64,000 nt of DNA from VRUE01 sp963742535 (GCA_963742535.1 CAVUMC010000002.1:1674001-1738000), one strand, 5' to 3'. Numbered from the stretch's first letter, positions 17,520 to 30,812 are shown. The notes: a model not told the origin generated them from the letters alone. Numbers and translations are program-made.

Positions 17520-19118
17520 TCAGCCGTCGTAGCCGGCGTGCACGTGATCGCAGTGGTCGGAGCGGGCGAAGGCCGGTCCGGGACCGTCGAGGTCGAAGCA
17601 ATAGATCAGCTCGGTCGGGTGCAGTGGGCCCTGTAGGTAGGCGAGGGTGCGGCCGAGTTCGGCGCAGGGGGCGTTGACTGCGGTGTCGGTGCAGGAGACG
17701 CCGTCGACGGCGGCGATGTCCATTGCCCGCCCGTAGTAGTGGTTGGAGAGGTTGCCTTCGGTGGTCAGTTCCGAGTGATCGGAGCGCAGGGCTGAGAGCG
17801 TGATCGTGTGCTGCTGGGTGATCGCACCGATCAGGGCGACGATGCGTGGGTCGAGCAGGCCGCCGGTGATGTCGTGCAGCTCGAGTTCGTTGGAGAGGGT
17901 GAGGTTGTTCCAGTTGATCGGCGCGCCAACCGTGTTCGGCAGCGCCAGCTGCCAGTCGACCGGCGTCACCGCGCACTTGCCTTCCAGCGCTTCGGCATCG
18001 GCGAGCACGGCTTGTACGTACCACTGGGCCTGGTTGTGGGTGAAGATGCCGGCGCGCAGGCTCCCGCGCGACCAGATCAGGCGGGCAAGGGTCGCCGCCG
18101 AGTCGGCTGGGTCGCCGCGGTGGATGTGGCCGTCTTCGTCACCGTCGACCGCGTAGGCCTTCCACTCGCTTGGTTCGAGGCCGAGCGGACCGCGCTCGCG
18201 CATCTGGGTGTTGCTCATGCCGCGGCCGAAGTTCGACTCCAGGTGCGCCACGGAGGCGAGGGCCCAGACGCCGCGCTGCCCGAGTTCGTAGCGGCTGGCC
18301 GCGTCCTCGAAGGCTTCCATGTACTCGGCCGGGATCTTCTCGCGCCAGGCCGGGGTCGGCTCGCAGGCGAATTCCTGCAGCTGTGGCGTCAGCGCGAAGC
18401 CGCCGCTCACCCCGGCGCCCAGCGCGCCATAACAAGAGGCGTTGGCGAGCACCTCGGCGACGTACCAATCGGCGTGGTTGTAGGCGAAGATCGCACCGTA
18501 GGTGTCGACCGGCATGCCGGCGGCCTGGAGGTAGCGGGCCGCGGCGAAGATCGCGTCTTCGGGGTTGTAGGGATCGCGGACGCCGTCGCCGTTGGCATCG
18601 ACTCCGTACATGTCCCAGGTCGAGGGCATGAACTGCATCCAGCCCACCGCCCCCGCGGAGGACGGCCCCATGTTGCTGCCGAAGGCGCTCTCGATGCCGT
18701 TGATCGAGGCGAGGATCGAAGGGCCCTGCGGACCGAGGCCGTAGGTCGTGGCAGCGCGGTTGTAGATCGGGATCAGGACCGGCGGCACGCCCTGGGCGGC
18801 GCAGCTCGAGGTTGGGATCGAGGGCACTTCGAAGAGTTCGCCGGGGGATGGCGCGGGAACCGCACCGCCGTCGGGCTCGGCTTCCGCCGTCGGTTCGACT
18901 TCCGGGGTTTCGATCGGCGTCGCACCAGCGTCGGTACCGCCGCTCGGCGTCGGTGTTGCGGGGACACTTGGCGGCGCTTCGGGCGCGGCCAGGGTTTCGT
19001 TTTGTTCGAGTGCCGGCGCGATCGTTTCGGTGGCCGGCACTTCGGCGGCGTGCGCGTTGGCAGCGGTCAGCGCCGCGCCTACCGCCGCGGCGGCGATGGT
19101 GTTGCGGAGGCGACCCAT
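17520..19118 (-). CDS. Secreted lytic transglycosylase-like / M15-type peptidase-like cell-wall protein
   Basis: A 532-residue exported protein. An N-terminal signal (ends near ANAHA) is followed by a Pro/Glu/Thr-rich linker and an SLT-type transglycosylase domain with the catalytic Glu143 in INGIESAFG and the GAVGWMQFMPSTW motif. A second, degenerate SLT-like repeat (VAHLESNFGRGMS..GPLGLEPSEW) comes next. The C-terminus (NHYYGRAMDIAAVDG ... HCDHVHAGYDG) has His/Asp residues arranged as in LAS/M15 metallopeptidases. It should cut peptidoglycan. The ATG at 19118 overlaps the upstream gene as ATGA, so I start there rather than nine codons earlier. Confidence 0.82.
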   Translation of the reverse strand: MGRLRNTIAAAAVGAALTAANAHAAEVPATETIAPALEQNETLAAPEAPPSVPATPTPSGGTDAGATPIETPEVEPTAEAEPDGGAVPAPSPGELFEVPSIPTSSCAAQGVPPVLIPIYNRAATTYGLGPQGPSILASINGIESAFGSNMGPSSAGAVGWMQFMPSTWDMYGVDANGDGVRDPYNPEDAIFAAARYLQAAGMPVDTYGAIFAYNHADWYVAEVLANASCYGALGAGVSGGFALTPQLQEFACEPTPAWREKIPAEYMEAFEDAASRYELGQRGVWALASVAHLESNFGRGMSNTQMRERGPLGLEPSEWKAYAVDGDEDGHIHRGDPADSAATLARLIWSRGSLRAGIFTHNQAQWYVQAVLADAEALEGKCAVTPVDWQLALPNTVGAPINWNNLTLSNELELHDITGGLLDPRIVALIGAITQQHTITLSALRSDHSELTTEGNLSNHYYGRAMDIAAVDGVSCTDTAVNAPCAELGRTLAYLQGPLHPTELIYCFDLDGPGPAFARSDHCDHVHAGYDG

Positions 19119-20041
19119 CAGCCGAGCGCGTCCGTTACTTGCCACTTGTTGGTCTTTTCATTGCGCTGCACGTCGAGTCGCAGCTCGCTGGTGACGCCGA
19201 CCCGCAGCAGCGAGACGCTCAGCGTGTAGGTGTCACCGTGATGGGGGCCGGGCACGATGTTGAGGACCTTCGCCTTCGGCACCGGGGTGCCTGCCGGCTG
19301 GCGCGGCGGCCGCTGCAGCAGCGCGTGGGTCAGCTGCGGCGTCGCCGTTTCGTTGAAGACGCTGCGGACGTCGTTGCTCTTGCGGCCGATCTCATAGAGG
19401 ACGAAGGCGCCGGCGAACTGATGGGCGACCTTGATCGCCGCTGGCCCGGCTGTCTTCTCCCCAGCGGCCGCCGCGGCAGCAGGGCCGCTCGACTGGGCTG
19501 AGCGCGCCACTTCGGAAGTCGAACCGGCGGTGGAGGTCGAGCCTCCGGGGCCACCTGGGGCAGGGGATTCAGCGGAGCTCTTGGCGACCCCGCTGTCGGC
19601 CTCGGCGGCAAAATCGGGTTTCGCCCCGTGCAGGATCGGGGCGGCTGGCGCCTCGCCAGCTTCGGTTGTCGCAGGTGCAGCCGGCTCCGGAGTGGGCGTC
19701 GGCGCCGCGCGCACGACGGTTCCGCCGCTGTTGCCTCCACCGCCATCGCCTGAGGCCAGGACCAGGCCGGCGACGCCAGCTCCGGCGGCAAGGAGCACCA
19801 GGACCACGATGCCTGCGAATCGCACCGAAGCGCTCCAACCGTCGGTTCGCTTCTCCAGCGGCCAGACGAAGCTGCGCTCGATCGCCCAGGCGATCCGCTC
19901 GAAGGGCCACTTGACGATCTCGGCGAAGCGCCGCAGGACGTCGGCGCCGCCCCAGACCACGCGCTCCTCTACCGCGAAAGCGGCATCGGCGAGAGAAGAG
20001 CGGATTGGAGCCGGGGTATCGATGCGACGTCGTCCAAACAT
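19118..20041 (-). CDS. Single-pass membrane protein with NTF2-like C-terminal domain (TcpC/Mce-associated-like)
   Basis: 307 residues: a cytoplasmic N-terminal ~70 aa, one TM span (about 74-96), a long Pro/Ala/Ser/Gly-rich extracytoplasmic linker, then a ~100-aa domain (IKVAHQFAGAFVLYEIG ... WQVTDALG) resembling NTF2-like modules of VirB8/TcpC or Mce-associated proteins. The assignment is from shape more than sequence. It is translationally coupled to the wall hydrolase downstream, so it may scaffold or localise that enzyme. Confidence 0.6.
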   Translation of the reverse strand: MFGRRRIDTPAPIRSSLADAAFAVEERVVWGGADVLRRFAEIVKWPFERIAWAIERSFVWPLEKRTDGWSASVRFAGIVVLVLLAAGAGVAGLVLASGDGGGGNSGGTVVRAAPTPTPEPAAPATTEAGEAPAAPILHGAKPDFAAEADSGVAKSSAESPAPGGPGGSTSTAGSTSEVARSAQSSGPAAAAAAGEKTAGPAAIKVAHQFAGAFVLYEIGRKSNDVRSVFNETATPQLTHALLQRPPRQPAGTPVPKAKVLNIVPGPHHGDTYTLSVSLLRVGVTSELRLDVQRNEKTNKWQVTDALG

Positions 20042-20109
20042 TCGGTAAAACGGGATTGTGAGCTTATTTCGGATTCTCCCGCCCGTCCCTTAACACCAAA
20101 TAATGGGTT

Positions 20110-22663
<2,554 letters not shown>

Positions 22664-22677
<14 letters not shown>

Positions 22678-22978
22678 TGCTCCCTCCTTCCAGCTCCCTC
22701 AGTCTGCGTTCCAGTTCCAGCACCCGCTCCACCCCGGCCAGGTTCAGGCCTTCGGCGGTCATCTGCTGGATCCGCCGCAGCCGTTCGACGTCACGCTGCG
22801 AATAGAGGCGGGTGTTTTTCGGCGAGCGCTTTGGCTGGATCAGCCCGCGCGTCTCGTACATCCGCAGCGTCTGCGGGTGCATGTGGGCGAGTTCGGCTGC
22901 AACCGAGATCATGTAGACGCCCTGCTCGGAGTCGACCGAGATTTCGATCCGTTCGCGTCGGATTTCGCCGCCGGTCAT
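22664..22978 (-). CDS. hspR: MerR-family heat-shock repressor HspR
   Basis: A 104-residue regulator with the MerR-type winged helix at the N-terminus (MISVAAELAHMHPQTLRMYETRGLIQPKRSP ... LYSQRDVERLRRI) and a short C-terminal coiled coil. In actinobacteria HspR represses the dnaK and clpB genes together with DnaK as co-repressor. The gene sits inside the operon it should control, joined to dnaJ by an ATGA overlap. No classical HAIR operator is evident upstream of dnaK here. Confidence 0.94.
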
Positions 22979-24096
22979 CGCGCCGCTCTCTTCAACAGGT
23001 CGGCTCGGGGGTCATCGCCGTTGAAGGCCTCGGCGAGCTTCTCGGCGGCCTCCTCCTGCTCGGGGGTCAGCTTCTCTGGCATCGCGATCTCAAGCCGGTA
23101 GCGGATGTCGCCTTTGCCACGGCCCTTGGCCTTCGGCGCACCCTCGCCTTTAAGCCGCTGAATTGAGCCGTGCTTGGTCCCTACGCCAACCTTGATCTTC
23201 TTCGTTCCCTCCAGGGTCGGCACCTCGATCGTCGCCCCACGCAGCGCCTCGGCAACCGTGATCGGCACCGTCACCTCGAGGTTGCCGCCGTCGAGCCGTT
23301 TGAAGACCGGAGAGGCAGCCACGCGGGTGACGACGAAAAGGTCACCGGGAGGGCCTCCGCGCTGGCCGGCCTCGCCCTTGCCGGCGAGGCGGATCCGCGC
23401 CCCGTTCTTGACCCCGGCCGGGATGTTGACCTTGTAGCGCTTGGTCTGCTGGGTCAGGCCCGAGCCACCGCAGGTGGGGCAGGGGTCCTCGATGATCTGG
23501 CCCTGGCCGCCGCACTGCGGGCAGGGTTGGCTGATCGAGAAGAAGCCCTGACTCTGAGCGTCGATGCCGCGGCCTTCGCAGCGCGGGCAGGTGATCGGGC
23601 TGGTGCCGGGTTTGGCGCCGCTGCCGTGACAGGTCGGGCAGCGTTCGGCCTTTGGCACCGTGACCTGGACCTGGGCGCCGTTGACCGCCTGGTCGAAGCT
23701 GAGGCTGACCTCGGTTTCAAGATCGCGCCCGCGCACCTGCTGTGGCTGCGCCCGGCCGCCGCCCCCGCCGCGGCCGAAGAGGTTGGAGAAGATGTCGCTG
23801 ACGTCAAAGCTGCCGGCTGCGGCGCCACCGGGGCCAAACGGCCCGCCCCCACCGGGGCTTCCGGTACCGCCGAAGCCGCCGAACATGCCGCCGCCGGAGT
23901 CGTACTCCTTGCGCTTCTCGGGATCCGAGAGGACGTCGTAGGCGCCTTGGACCTCCTTGAACTTCTCCTCTGCCTGGGCGTCATCGGGGTTGCGGTCAGG
24001 GTGGTATTTGCGCACCAGCTTGCGGTGCGCTTTCTTGATCTCCTCCTCGGAGGCACCCTTGGCTACGCCAAGAACCTTGTAGAGATCCTCAGCCAC
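22975..24096 (-). CDS. dnaJ: Co-chaperone DnaJ
   Basis: A 373-residue type I Hsp40. The J-domain with HPD (RKYHPDRNPDD) occupies residues 4-70, followed by a Gly/Phe-rich linker and four CxxCxGxG zinc repeats (CPTCHGSG, CPRCEGRG, CPQCGGQG, CPTCGGSG). Two beta-sandwich substrate domains complete the protein. It stimulates DnaK ATPase and delivers clients. It is placed between grpE (3-nt gap) and hspR. Confidence 0.97.
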   Translation of the reverse strand: MAEDLYKVLGVAKGASEEEIKKAHRKLVRKYHPDRNPDDAQAEEKFKEVQGAYDVLSDPEKRKEYDSGGGMFGGFGGTGSPGGGGPFGPGGAAAGSFDVSDIFSNLFGRGGGGGRAQPQQVRGRDLETEVSLSFDQAVNGAQVQVTVPKAERCPTCHGSGAKPGTSPITCPRCEGRGIDAQSQGFFSISQPCPQCGGQGQIIEDPCPTCGGSGLTQQTKRYKVNIPAGVKNGARIRLAGKGEAGQRGGPPGDLFVVTRVAASPVFKRLDGGNLEVTVPITVAEALRGATIEVPTLEGTKKIKVGVGTKHGSIQRLKGEGAPKAKGRGKGDIRYRLEIAMPEKLTPEQEEAAEKLAEAFNGDDPRADLLKRAAR

Positions 24097-24099
24097 GCC

Positions 24100-24623
24100 C
24101 TACTCGCTCACCACCACGCGCGCCGGCCGGATCAGCTGCTCGCCGAGCCGGTAACCCTTCTGCATCACCTCGACCACGGTGCCGGACTCGACGCCCTCCG
24201 CTGGGATGGCCGAAAGAGCCTCGTGCACCATCGGATCGAACTTCTCCCCCTTGGGGTCCACGGCCTCGACCCCACCGCGGGTGAGGGTGTCGCGCAGGCT
24301 CCTGAAAACGAGCAGCACGCCGTGGGCCAGCCCGTCCTCCGAGTCTCCCTCGGGGTCCAGGCCGGCCGCCTGGATTGCCCGCTCGAGGTCGTCCAGAACC
24401 GGCACTACCTCGCGGATCACCTCGGCTTTGCCCCGGGCGCCGGCGGCCTGGACCTCCGCAGCCATCCGCTTGCGGAAGTTCTCGAAGTCGGCCTTGGTCC
24501 GCTTGGCGAGGTCGAGGTACGCGTCTCGCTCGCGCTGCGTGTCGGCGAGCAGGGCGTCCAGGTCCTCTTCGACCTGGACCTCCGCCTGCTCCTCGACCGG
24601 GGCCTCCGGTGCTTTCTCCTCGC

Positions 24624-24627
<4 letters not shown>
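24100..24627 (-). CDS. grpE: Nucleotide exchange factor GrpE
   Basis: A 175-residue co-chaperone that releases ADP from DnaK. A long acidic N-terminal helix region is followed by FENFRKRMAAEVQAAG and the C-terminal beta domain containing GVEAVDPKGEKFDPMVHEALS, a GrpE hallmark. The ATG overlaps the dnaK stop (ATGA), indicating coupled translation. Confidence 0.97.
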
Positions 24628-26528
<1,901 letters not shown>

Positions 26529-26574
26529 TACGTGTACCTCCAGCTCTAGTTAGTTCTGCCTTAAGAAATCTAAG

Positions 26575-26594
26575 TGCCAGTATGGCAGATTATA
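26575..26594 (-). promoter_or_regulatory. dnaK promoter -10 and palindrome at the transcription start
   Basis: On the minus strand a perfect TATAAT -10 (26589-26594) lies about 60 nt upstream of the dnaK GTG. Directly downstream, covering the expected transcription start, is the palindrome TGCCA-TAC-TGGCA (26575-26587). A second arm pair, TCTGCC/GGCAGA (26555-26560 with 26584-26589), encloses it. No good -35 is seen at 17 nt. The palindrome is a plausible repressor site, but this is inference. Confidence 0.55.
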
Positions 26595-26617
26595 TTTAGC
26601 TTGCCAACCCTCGGGCG

Positions 26618-26623
26618 TATAGT
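26618..26623 (+). promoter_or_regulatory. Probable -10 box for secreted phosphoesterase-fold gene
   Basis: TATAGT occurs in the divergent gap between dnaK and the gene at 26725. It would give a leader of about 95 nt ending in the AGAGGAG ribosome site at 26713-26719. No convincing -35 hexamer is visible, so the call is tentative. Confidence 0.35.
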
Positions 26624-26724
26624 GGTTTCGCGGGTGGGTCAGGCCGGGCAGCTAGAGAAAGCGCCCGGGGGAGGCGCCTCGACGTATCAATCCGCCATCG
26701 AGCGGGCTACCCAGAGGAGCCGAT

Positions 26725-27933
26725 GTGAATCACTTTCCGAATCTGCCGAGCCGAGGGAGATGGGTGACTCTGCTTGCCCTTGTTGCCGCCCTTGCCTTCG
26801 CCTTGATGCCGGCGGCTGCTGGAGCGCACTCCAGCAAGGGCCACGGCGCCCACCACGGCAAGTCCCACCATCACTACGGGCATGGCCACGGCCATCACGG
26901 TCACGGTCACGGACATGGGAAGCGCGACCTGACGGTCATGACCCAGAATCTCTATCTGGGATCCAGCCTCGGCCAGGCGCTCGAAGCGACGACCCCGGAA
27001 GCGTTCGTCGAAGGTGTCGCACGGATCTACGCGACCGTCCAGTACACGAACTTCCCTCAACGCGCGGAAGCGATCGCCGCTGAGATCGAGGAAAAGGACC
27101 CGGACCTGGTCGGCCTGCAAGAGGTTTCGAAGTGGACCACGGGAGGCGTCAATCCACCCGCCGGCTATGACTTCCTCGCGATCCTCGAAAGCGATCTCGC
27201 GGCCCGGGGGCTGGACTACTCGGTGGCATCGATCGCGCACAACGCGAAAATCGGACCGGCGCCACTCGCCCTGGCCGGACAGGGCTGCGTCCAGCCAGGT
27301 CCGACGATCACCTGCTCGGTGGAACTCGAAGATCGCGACGTAATCCTCGTCAACGACGACACGCCGGGACTGACCTGGAGCAATCCACAAAGCGGTCGCT
27401 ACGCCACTCAGCAGTCGATCGAATCGCCAGTCGGCCCGCTCTCATTTGACCGTGGCTGGGCCAGCATCGACGCGAGGCTGAAGGGCCAGCCATTCCGCTT
27501 CGTCGACACTCACCTCGAAACCGAGGAATCGCCCCTGGTGCAACAGGCGCAGGCGGATGAATTCCTCGCCGGTCCCGGCAAAGGCGGGACGATCATTGCC
27601 ACCGGCGATTTCAATTCCGCCGCTGACGGCTCCACGACCACCTCCTACGCGCAGCTCACCGCGCCCGGCAAGTTCCGCGATAGCTGGAACGAGAAACTGC
27701 TCGGCCCCGGACTCTCCTGCTGCCAGGAGTCCAACACCTCGCCGCTCGCGCCGGGGGCGCTGAACAACCCGGTCTCGACGTTCCGCACCCGGATCGACCT
27801 GATCCTCTCCCGCGGCGCGGCCCGCGCGACAGGGGACGCCGAACTGATCGGGGACACGCCATTCCAGGCCACGCCCCCGTTCTGGCCATCTGACCACGCC
27901 GGCGTAGTCAGCGAGCTCCGGCTCGGCGGCTAA
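26725..27933 (+). CDS. Secreted endonuclease/exonuclease/phosphatase-fold protein with His-rich N-terminus
   Basis: A 402-residue exported protein. A signal peptide (residues 1-34, cleavage after AGA) is followed by a 30-residue stretch (35-64) made almost wholly of His and Gly with a few Lys/Ser/Tyr, a likely metal-binding region. The EEP fold follows, with catalytic-type residues in MTQNLYLG, GLQEVS, VDTHLE, TGDFNSAADG and SDHAGV. It could act on extracellular nucleic acid, phospholipid or phosphate esters; the substrate is not evident. It starts at GTG (an ATG 2 nt earlier runs straight into a stop). Confidence 0.82.
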   Translation: MNHFPNLPSRGRWVTLLALVAALAFALMPAAAGAHSSKGHGAHHGKSHHHYGHGHGHHGHGHGHGKRDLTVMTQNLYLGSSLGQALEATTPEAFVEGVARIYATVQYTNFPQRAEAIAAEIEEKDPDLVGLQEVSKWTTGGVNPPAGYDFLAILESDLAARGLDYSVASIAHNAKIGPAPLALAGQGCVQPGPTITCSVELEDRDVILVNDDTPGLTWSNPQSGRYATQQSIESPVGPLSFDRGWASIDARLKGQPFRFVDTHLETEESPLVQQAQADEFLAGPGKGGTIIATGDFNSAADGSTTTSYAQLTAPGKFRDSWNEKLLGPGLSCCQESNTSPLAPGALNNPVSTFRTRIDLILSRGAARATGDAELIGDTPFQATPPFWPSDHAGVVSELRLGG

Positions 27934-27948
27934 GCAAACCTCAAAAGG

Positions 27949-27984
27949 ACCATCTCGGTGGGGCTTCGGCCCCGCCGAGATGGT
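27949..27984. terminator. Bidirectional terminator hairpin with UUCG loop
   Basis: A 16-bp stem (27949-27964 with 27969-27984, one G-U pair) is closed by the stable TTCG tetraloop. AAAA precedes it and TTT follows, so it can stop transcription from both sides. It lies between convergent genes ending at 27933 and 27992. Confidence 0.85.
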
Positions 27985-27991
27985 TTAGCCG

Positions 27992-28399
27992 CTAACCCTC
28001 GCCGGCGGTGCGGGCGACGAATTCGGAAACTTCTTTGGCCTGCTGCTTATTGAGGATGCCGCCGGGCATGCGTCCCGGGGTGGTGCTGCTGTCGACGCCG
28101 TTTTCGACCGCGTTGAGCACGCGCCCTTCTACCTGCGCCACTTCTTTGCCTTTTGCCGGGCCCGAAGGAGACAGCAGTTCGTCGAGGTCGGGCGCGTAGT
28201 TGCCGTCGGTGCCGGCGGCGTAGAGCGTGTGGCAGGTGCCGCAGTTGGTCTGGAAGAGGCTCTGGCCGCTCTTCAGGTCAGCGGGCACCTTCTGATCACC
28301 GCGGGCGGCGTCACCGTCAGAGCGGAAGGCGAGCCAGGGGATCAGGACCGCGAGGACCACGACCACCAAGCCAAAAGAGATGAAGGTTTTGCGACTCAT
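27992..28399 (-). CDS. Membrane-anchored c-type cytochrome
   Basis: A 135-residue protein with one N-terminal TM span (about 5-24) and an extracytoplasmic haem c domain. The haem-binding motif is CGTCH, and the probable axial Met is in PGRMPGGIL. It is a small mono-haem electron carrier of the cytochrome c6/cbb3-subunit type. The ATG at 28399 overlaps the stop of the endonuclease III gene (ATGA), so the two are co-translated despite unrelated roles. Confidence 0.88.
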   Translation of the reverse strand: MSRKTFISFGLVVVVLAVLIPWLAFRSDGDAARGDQKVPADLKSGQSLFQTNCGTCHTLYAAGTDGNYAPDLDELLSPSGPAKGKEVAQVEGRVLNAVENGVDSSTTPGRMPGGILNKQQAKEVSEFVARTAGEG

Positions 28400-29064
28400 T
28401 TGCGCCCGGCACGGTACCAGGGACACATTCGGCGCAGCTCGCACTCGCCGCAGCGCGGTTTCGGGCGGCAGACCTCGCGCCCGTGCCGGATCACGTTCAT
28501 GTGCAGCTCGAAGGCGTCGGCGGGATCGACTGTGGCCATCATCTCGTCGTGGGCGCGTTCGAATGAGGCTTTCTCGGGGAAGAAGCCGAGCCGCCCTCCG
28601 ACCCGGTGGATGTGGACGTCAACGGGGATCTCCGGGATCCCCCAGGTGAACATCAAGACGCAGGCCGCGGTTTTGCGCCCGACGCCGGGCAGCGAGTCGA
28701 GGTAGGCCATCGATTCAGCCGGCGGCGCCGTCTCGGTCCAGTCGAGATCCGGCTGCTCACCGAGCTGCTCGAGGATCGCCTGGATTCGCGGTGCCTTCTG
28801 CTTGCCCAGACCGCCGGGCCGGATCGCCTCCTCGACCTCGCTCACCGGCGCGTCGCGCACTTCCTCCCAGAGCGGAAAGCGCTCGCGCAGGGCGGCGAAG
28901 GCGCGGTCGCGGTTGCGGTCGTTGGTGTGCTGGGAGAGCACCGTCTTGACCAGCTCGGCGATCGGATGGCCGTGCGGTTTATTGACCGGCTGACCGTAGA
29001 TCTCGCGCAGCCGGTCGCGTATCGCCCTCACGCGGCGCTTCGTCGGTCGCTTCCACTCCTTCAT
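28396..29064 (-). CDS. nth: Endonuclease III-like DNA glycosylase/AP lyase
   Basis: A 222-residue HhH-GPD base-excision enzyme. The helix-hairpin-helix LPGVGRKTA carries the catalytic Lys131, and Asp149 lies in IPVDVHIHRV. Four C-terminal cysteines (199, 205, 208, 214) form a [4Fe-4S] motif of spacing 5-2-5, one residue shorter in the first gap than E. coli Nth. It removes oxidised pyrimidines. A TAGGGT -10 box at 29074-29079 (minus strand) lies 9 nt from the ATG. Confidence 0.93.
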   Translation of the reverse strand: MKEWKRPTKRRVRAIRDRLREIYGQPVNKPHGHPIAELVKTVLSQHTNDRNRDRAFAALRERFPLWEEVRDAPVSEVEEAIRPGGLGKQKAPRIQAILEQLGEQPDLDWTETAPPAESMAYLDSLPGVGRKTAACVLMFTWGIPEIPVDVHIHRVGGRLGFFPEKASFERAHDEMMATVDPADAFELHMNVIRHGREVCRPKPRCGECELRRMCPWYRAGRK

Positions 29065-29117
29065 TCCAGGCGCACCCTAGTAAGGCTTGCCCCGCTGGCC
29101 CGGCGTATGGTTGGCGC

Positions 29118-29939
29118 GTGTCGGCCACGATCGAAGAGGGGGAGCTGCGGGTCGACGGGGTGCGTGCCTTCTACCGCCGCGTCCCCGGCGAGGGAACGCC
29201 GACCGTCTACTGCCACGGCAACCCGACCCACGGCGAGGACTGGCTGCCCTTCCTCGAACGCGGCGACGGTCCGGCGATCGCGATCGACATGCCCGGCTGG
29301 GGTCGCTCCGACCGTCCTGATCCGGCGCACTTCGACTACTCGATGTACGGGCTCTCCGAATTCCTCGAACGTTGTCTCGAAGAGCTGGGAGTCGAACGGC
29401 GGAAGCTGGTGGTGCACGACTGGGGCTGCCTGGCGCTGATCGGAGCGCAGAGACGCCCGGAGTTGGTCGAGAAGCTCGCGGTGATGAACGCGGTGCCGCT
29501 GCTGCCGGGATTTCGCTGGCATTGGGTAGCCCAGATATGGCGTCGACGCGGCTTGGGCGAGCTCGCCAACGCGACCACCACCAGGGCGTCGATGGGGTTG
29601 ATCATGCGCCAGCTCTCGGGGGACCGCCGGCCGATGCCGCCGCAGTTCATCGAGATGATCTGGCGCTATCTGGATCACGGCACCAACGAGGCCACGCTCG
29701 CGCTCTACCGCCACGCCGATCCCGACCGCCTTGCCCTTGCCGGCAAGGACCTCAACCGCATTGCTTGTCCCGCCCTGGTCCTCTGGGGCGCCAACGACAC
29801 CTTCCTCAGGCCACGCTTTGCCGAGGCCTATGCGGCGGCCTTGCCCGATGCCGAGCTGGAGCTCGTCGCCGCCGCTAGTCACTGGCCCTGGATCGACGAC
29901 GCGCGGGTGATTGACCGGATTTTGCGTTTCCTCTCTTAA
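29118..29939 (+). CDS. Alpha/beta hydrolase of the haloalkane dehalogenase-like group
   Basis: A 273-residue hydrolase. The oxyanion loop is HGNPTH (33-38), the nucleophile elbow VVHDWGC gives Asp101 rather than Ser, and the next residue is Trp102, as in haloalkane dehalogenases and epoxide hydrolases. The catalytic His is His255 (ASHWPW). Asp as nucleophile rules out a simple esterase; dehalogenase or related activity is possible but unproven. The GTG start lies 6 nt after a TATGGT -10 (29106-29111). Confidence 0.85.
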   Translation: MSATIEEGELRVDGVRAFYRRVPGEGTPTVYCHGNPTHGEDWLPFLERGDGPAIAIDMPGWGRSDRPDPAHFDYSMYGLSEFLERCLEELGVERRKLVVHDWGCLALIGAQRRPELVEKLAVMNAVPLLPGFRWHWVAQIWRRRGLGELANATTTRASMGLIMRQLSGDRRPMPPQFIEMIWRYLDHGTNEATLALYRHADPDRLALAGKDLNRIACPALVLWGANDTFLRPRFAEAYAAALPDAELELVAAASHWPWIDDARVIDRILRFLS

Positions 29940-29987
29940 AACGCTCAATTCGTCACCGTTAACGGGCGGATTACAATTGTCTGTCCC

Positions 29988-30770
29988 GTGTCCCGTGCCC
30001 TCGCCCGCATCGGAAACAAGCTGCCCCAGGGGTGGGGCGATGCCGGGCGCCAGCTGGGCATCCTCGTTTTGGTCGATGTCGCCTACGAGCTCGTTCGAGG
30101 CATCGCCGATGGCCAGCGCTCCGAGGCAATCGCCAATGGCCAGCAGGTGATCGACTTCGAGCGCTCAATGCACGCGCTTTTCGAGCCTGACCTGCAGTCG
30201 TTCTTCCTCTCGGCGCATTGGGTGATCGACCTCGCCAACCAGCTCTACCTCAACGCACAGTTCTCGATCGCGCTGGGCTTCCTGATCTGGCTCTACGTCT
30301 TTCGCAACGACTCCTACTACTTCGTGCGCAATATGTTCGTGGTCTCGATGGGCTTTGCCCTGATCGGCTACACGCTCTTCCCGACCGCGCCTCCGCGGAT
30401 GTTCCCCGAACACGGCTTCGTCGACACGATCACCGACTTCTCCAACGTCAATCACGACTCCTCGCTGGCCAAAGTCTTCATCAACCCCTACGCCGCGGTG
30501 CCGAGCATGCACTGTGCCTTCGCCGCAATGATCGGCATCACCGGCGCCCGCGTCTGCCGCCACTGGTGGTCTAAGGCGTGGTGGGCGTTCTGGCCGCTGC
30601 TGATCGCCTGGGTCGTGGTCATCACCGGCAACCACTATTGGGTCGACGTCGCCCTGGGCTGGATGGTCGCTGCCGCCTCGGCGTTCGTCGCCCAGCGGCT
30701 GCTCGCCCGCGCTCGGCCCGACGCCTGGTCCTGGGGTCGCCCGGCGCAGCCGCGAGAGGTCGAGGCCTAG
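29988..30770 (+). CDS. PAP2-superfamily integral membrane phosphatase/phosphotransferase
   Basis: A 260-residue protein with about six TM spans. PAP2/AUR1-type motifs are YAAVPSMHCAF with the catalytic-loop His and GNHYWVDVALGW with the second His and Asp; the first motif is the TLFPTAPPRMFP region. Such proteins act on lipid phosphates or transfer inositol-phosphate head groups. Its place beside a phosphatidylinositol-type synthase and Ino1 makes a role in inositol-lipid metabolism likely. A TACAAT -10 at 29972-29977 lies 10 nt before the GTG start. Confidence 0.85.
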   Translation: MSRALARIGNKLPQGWGDAGRQLGILVLVDVAYELVRGIADGQRSEAIANGQQVIDFERSMHALFEPDLQSFFLSAHWVIDLANQLYLNAQFSIALGFLIWLYVFRNDSYYFVRNMFVVSMGFALIGYTLFPTAPPRMFPEHGFVDTITDFSNVNHDSSLAKVFINPYAAVPSMHCAFAAMIGITGARVCRHWWSKAWWAFWPLLIAWVVVITGNHYWVDVALGWMVAAASAFVAQRLLARARPDAWSWGRPAQPREVEA

Positions 30771-30812
30771 TGCCCTTTCCTTCGCGCTGCACCGCCAGGT
30801 AGCCTCAAGCTG

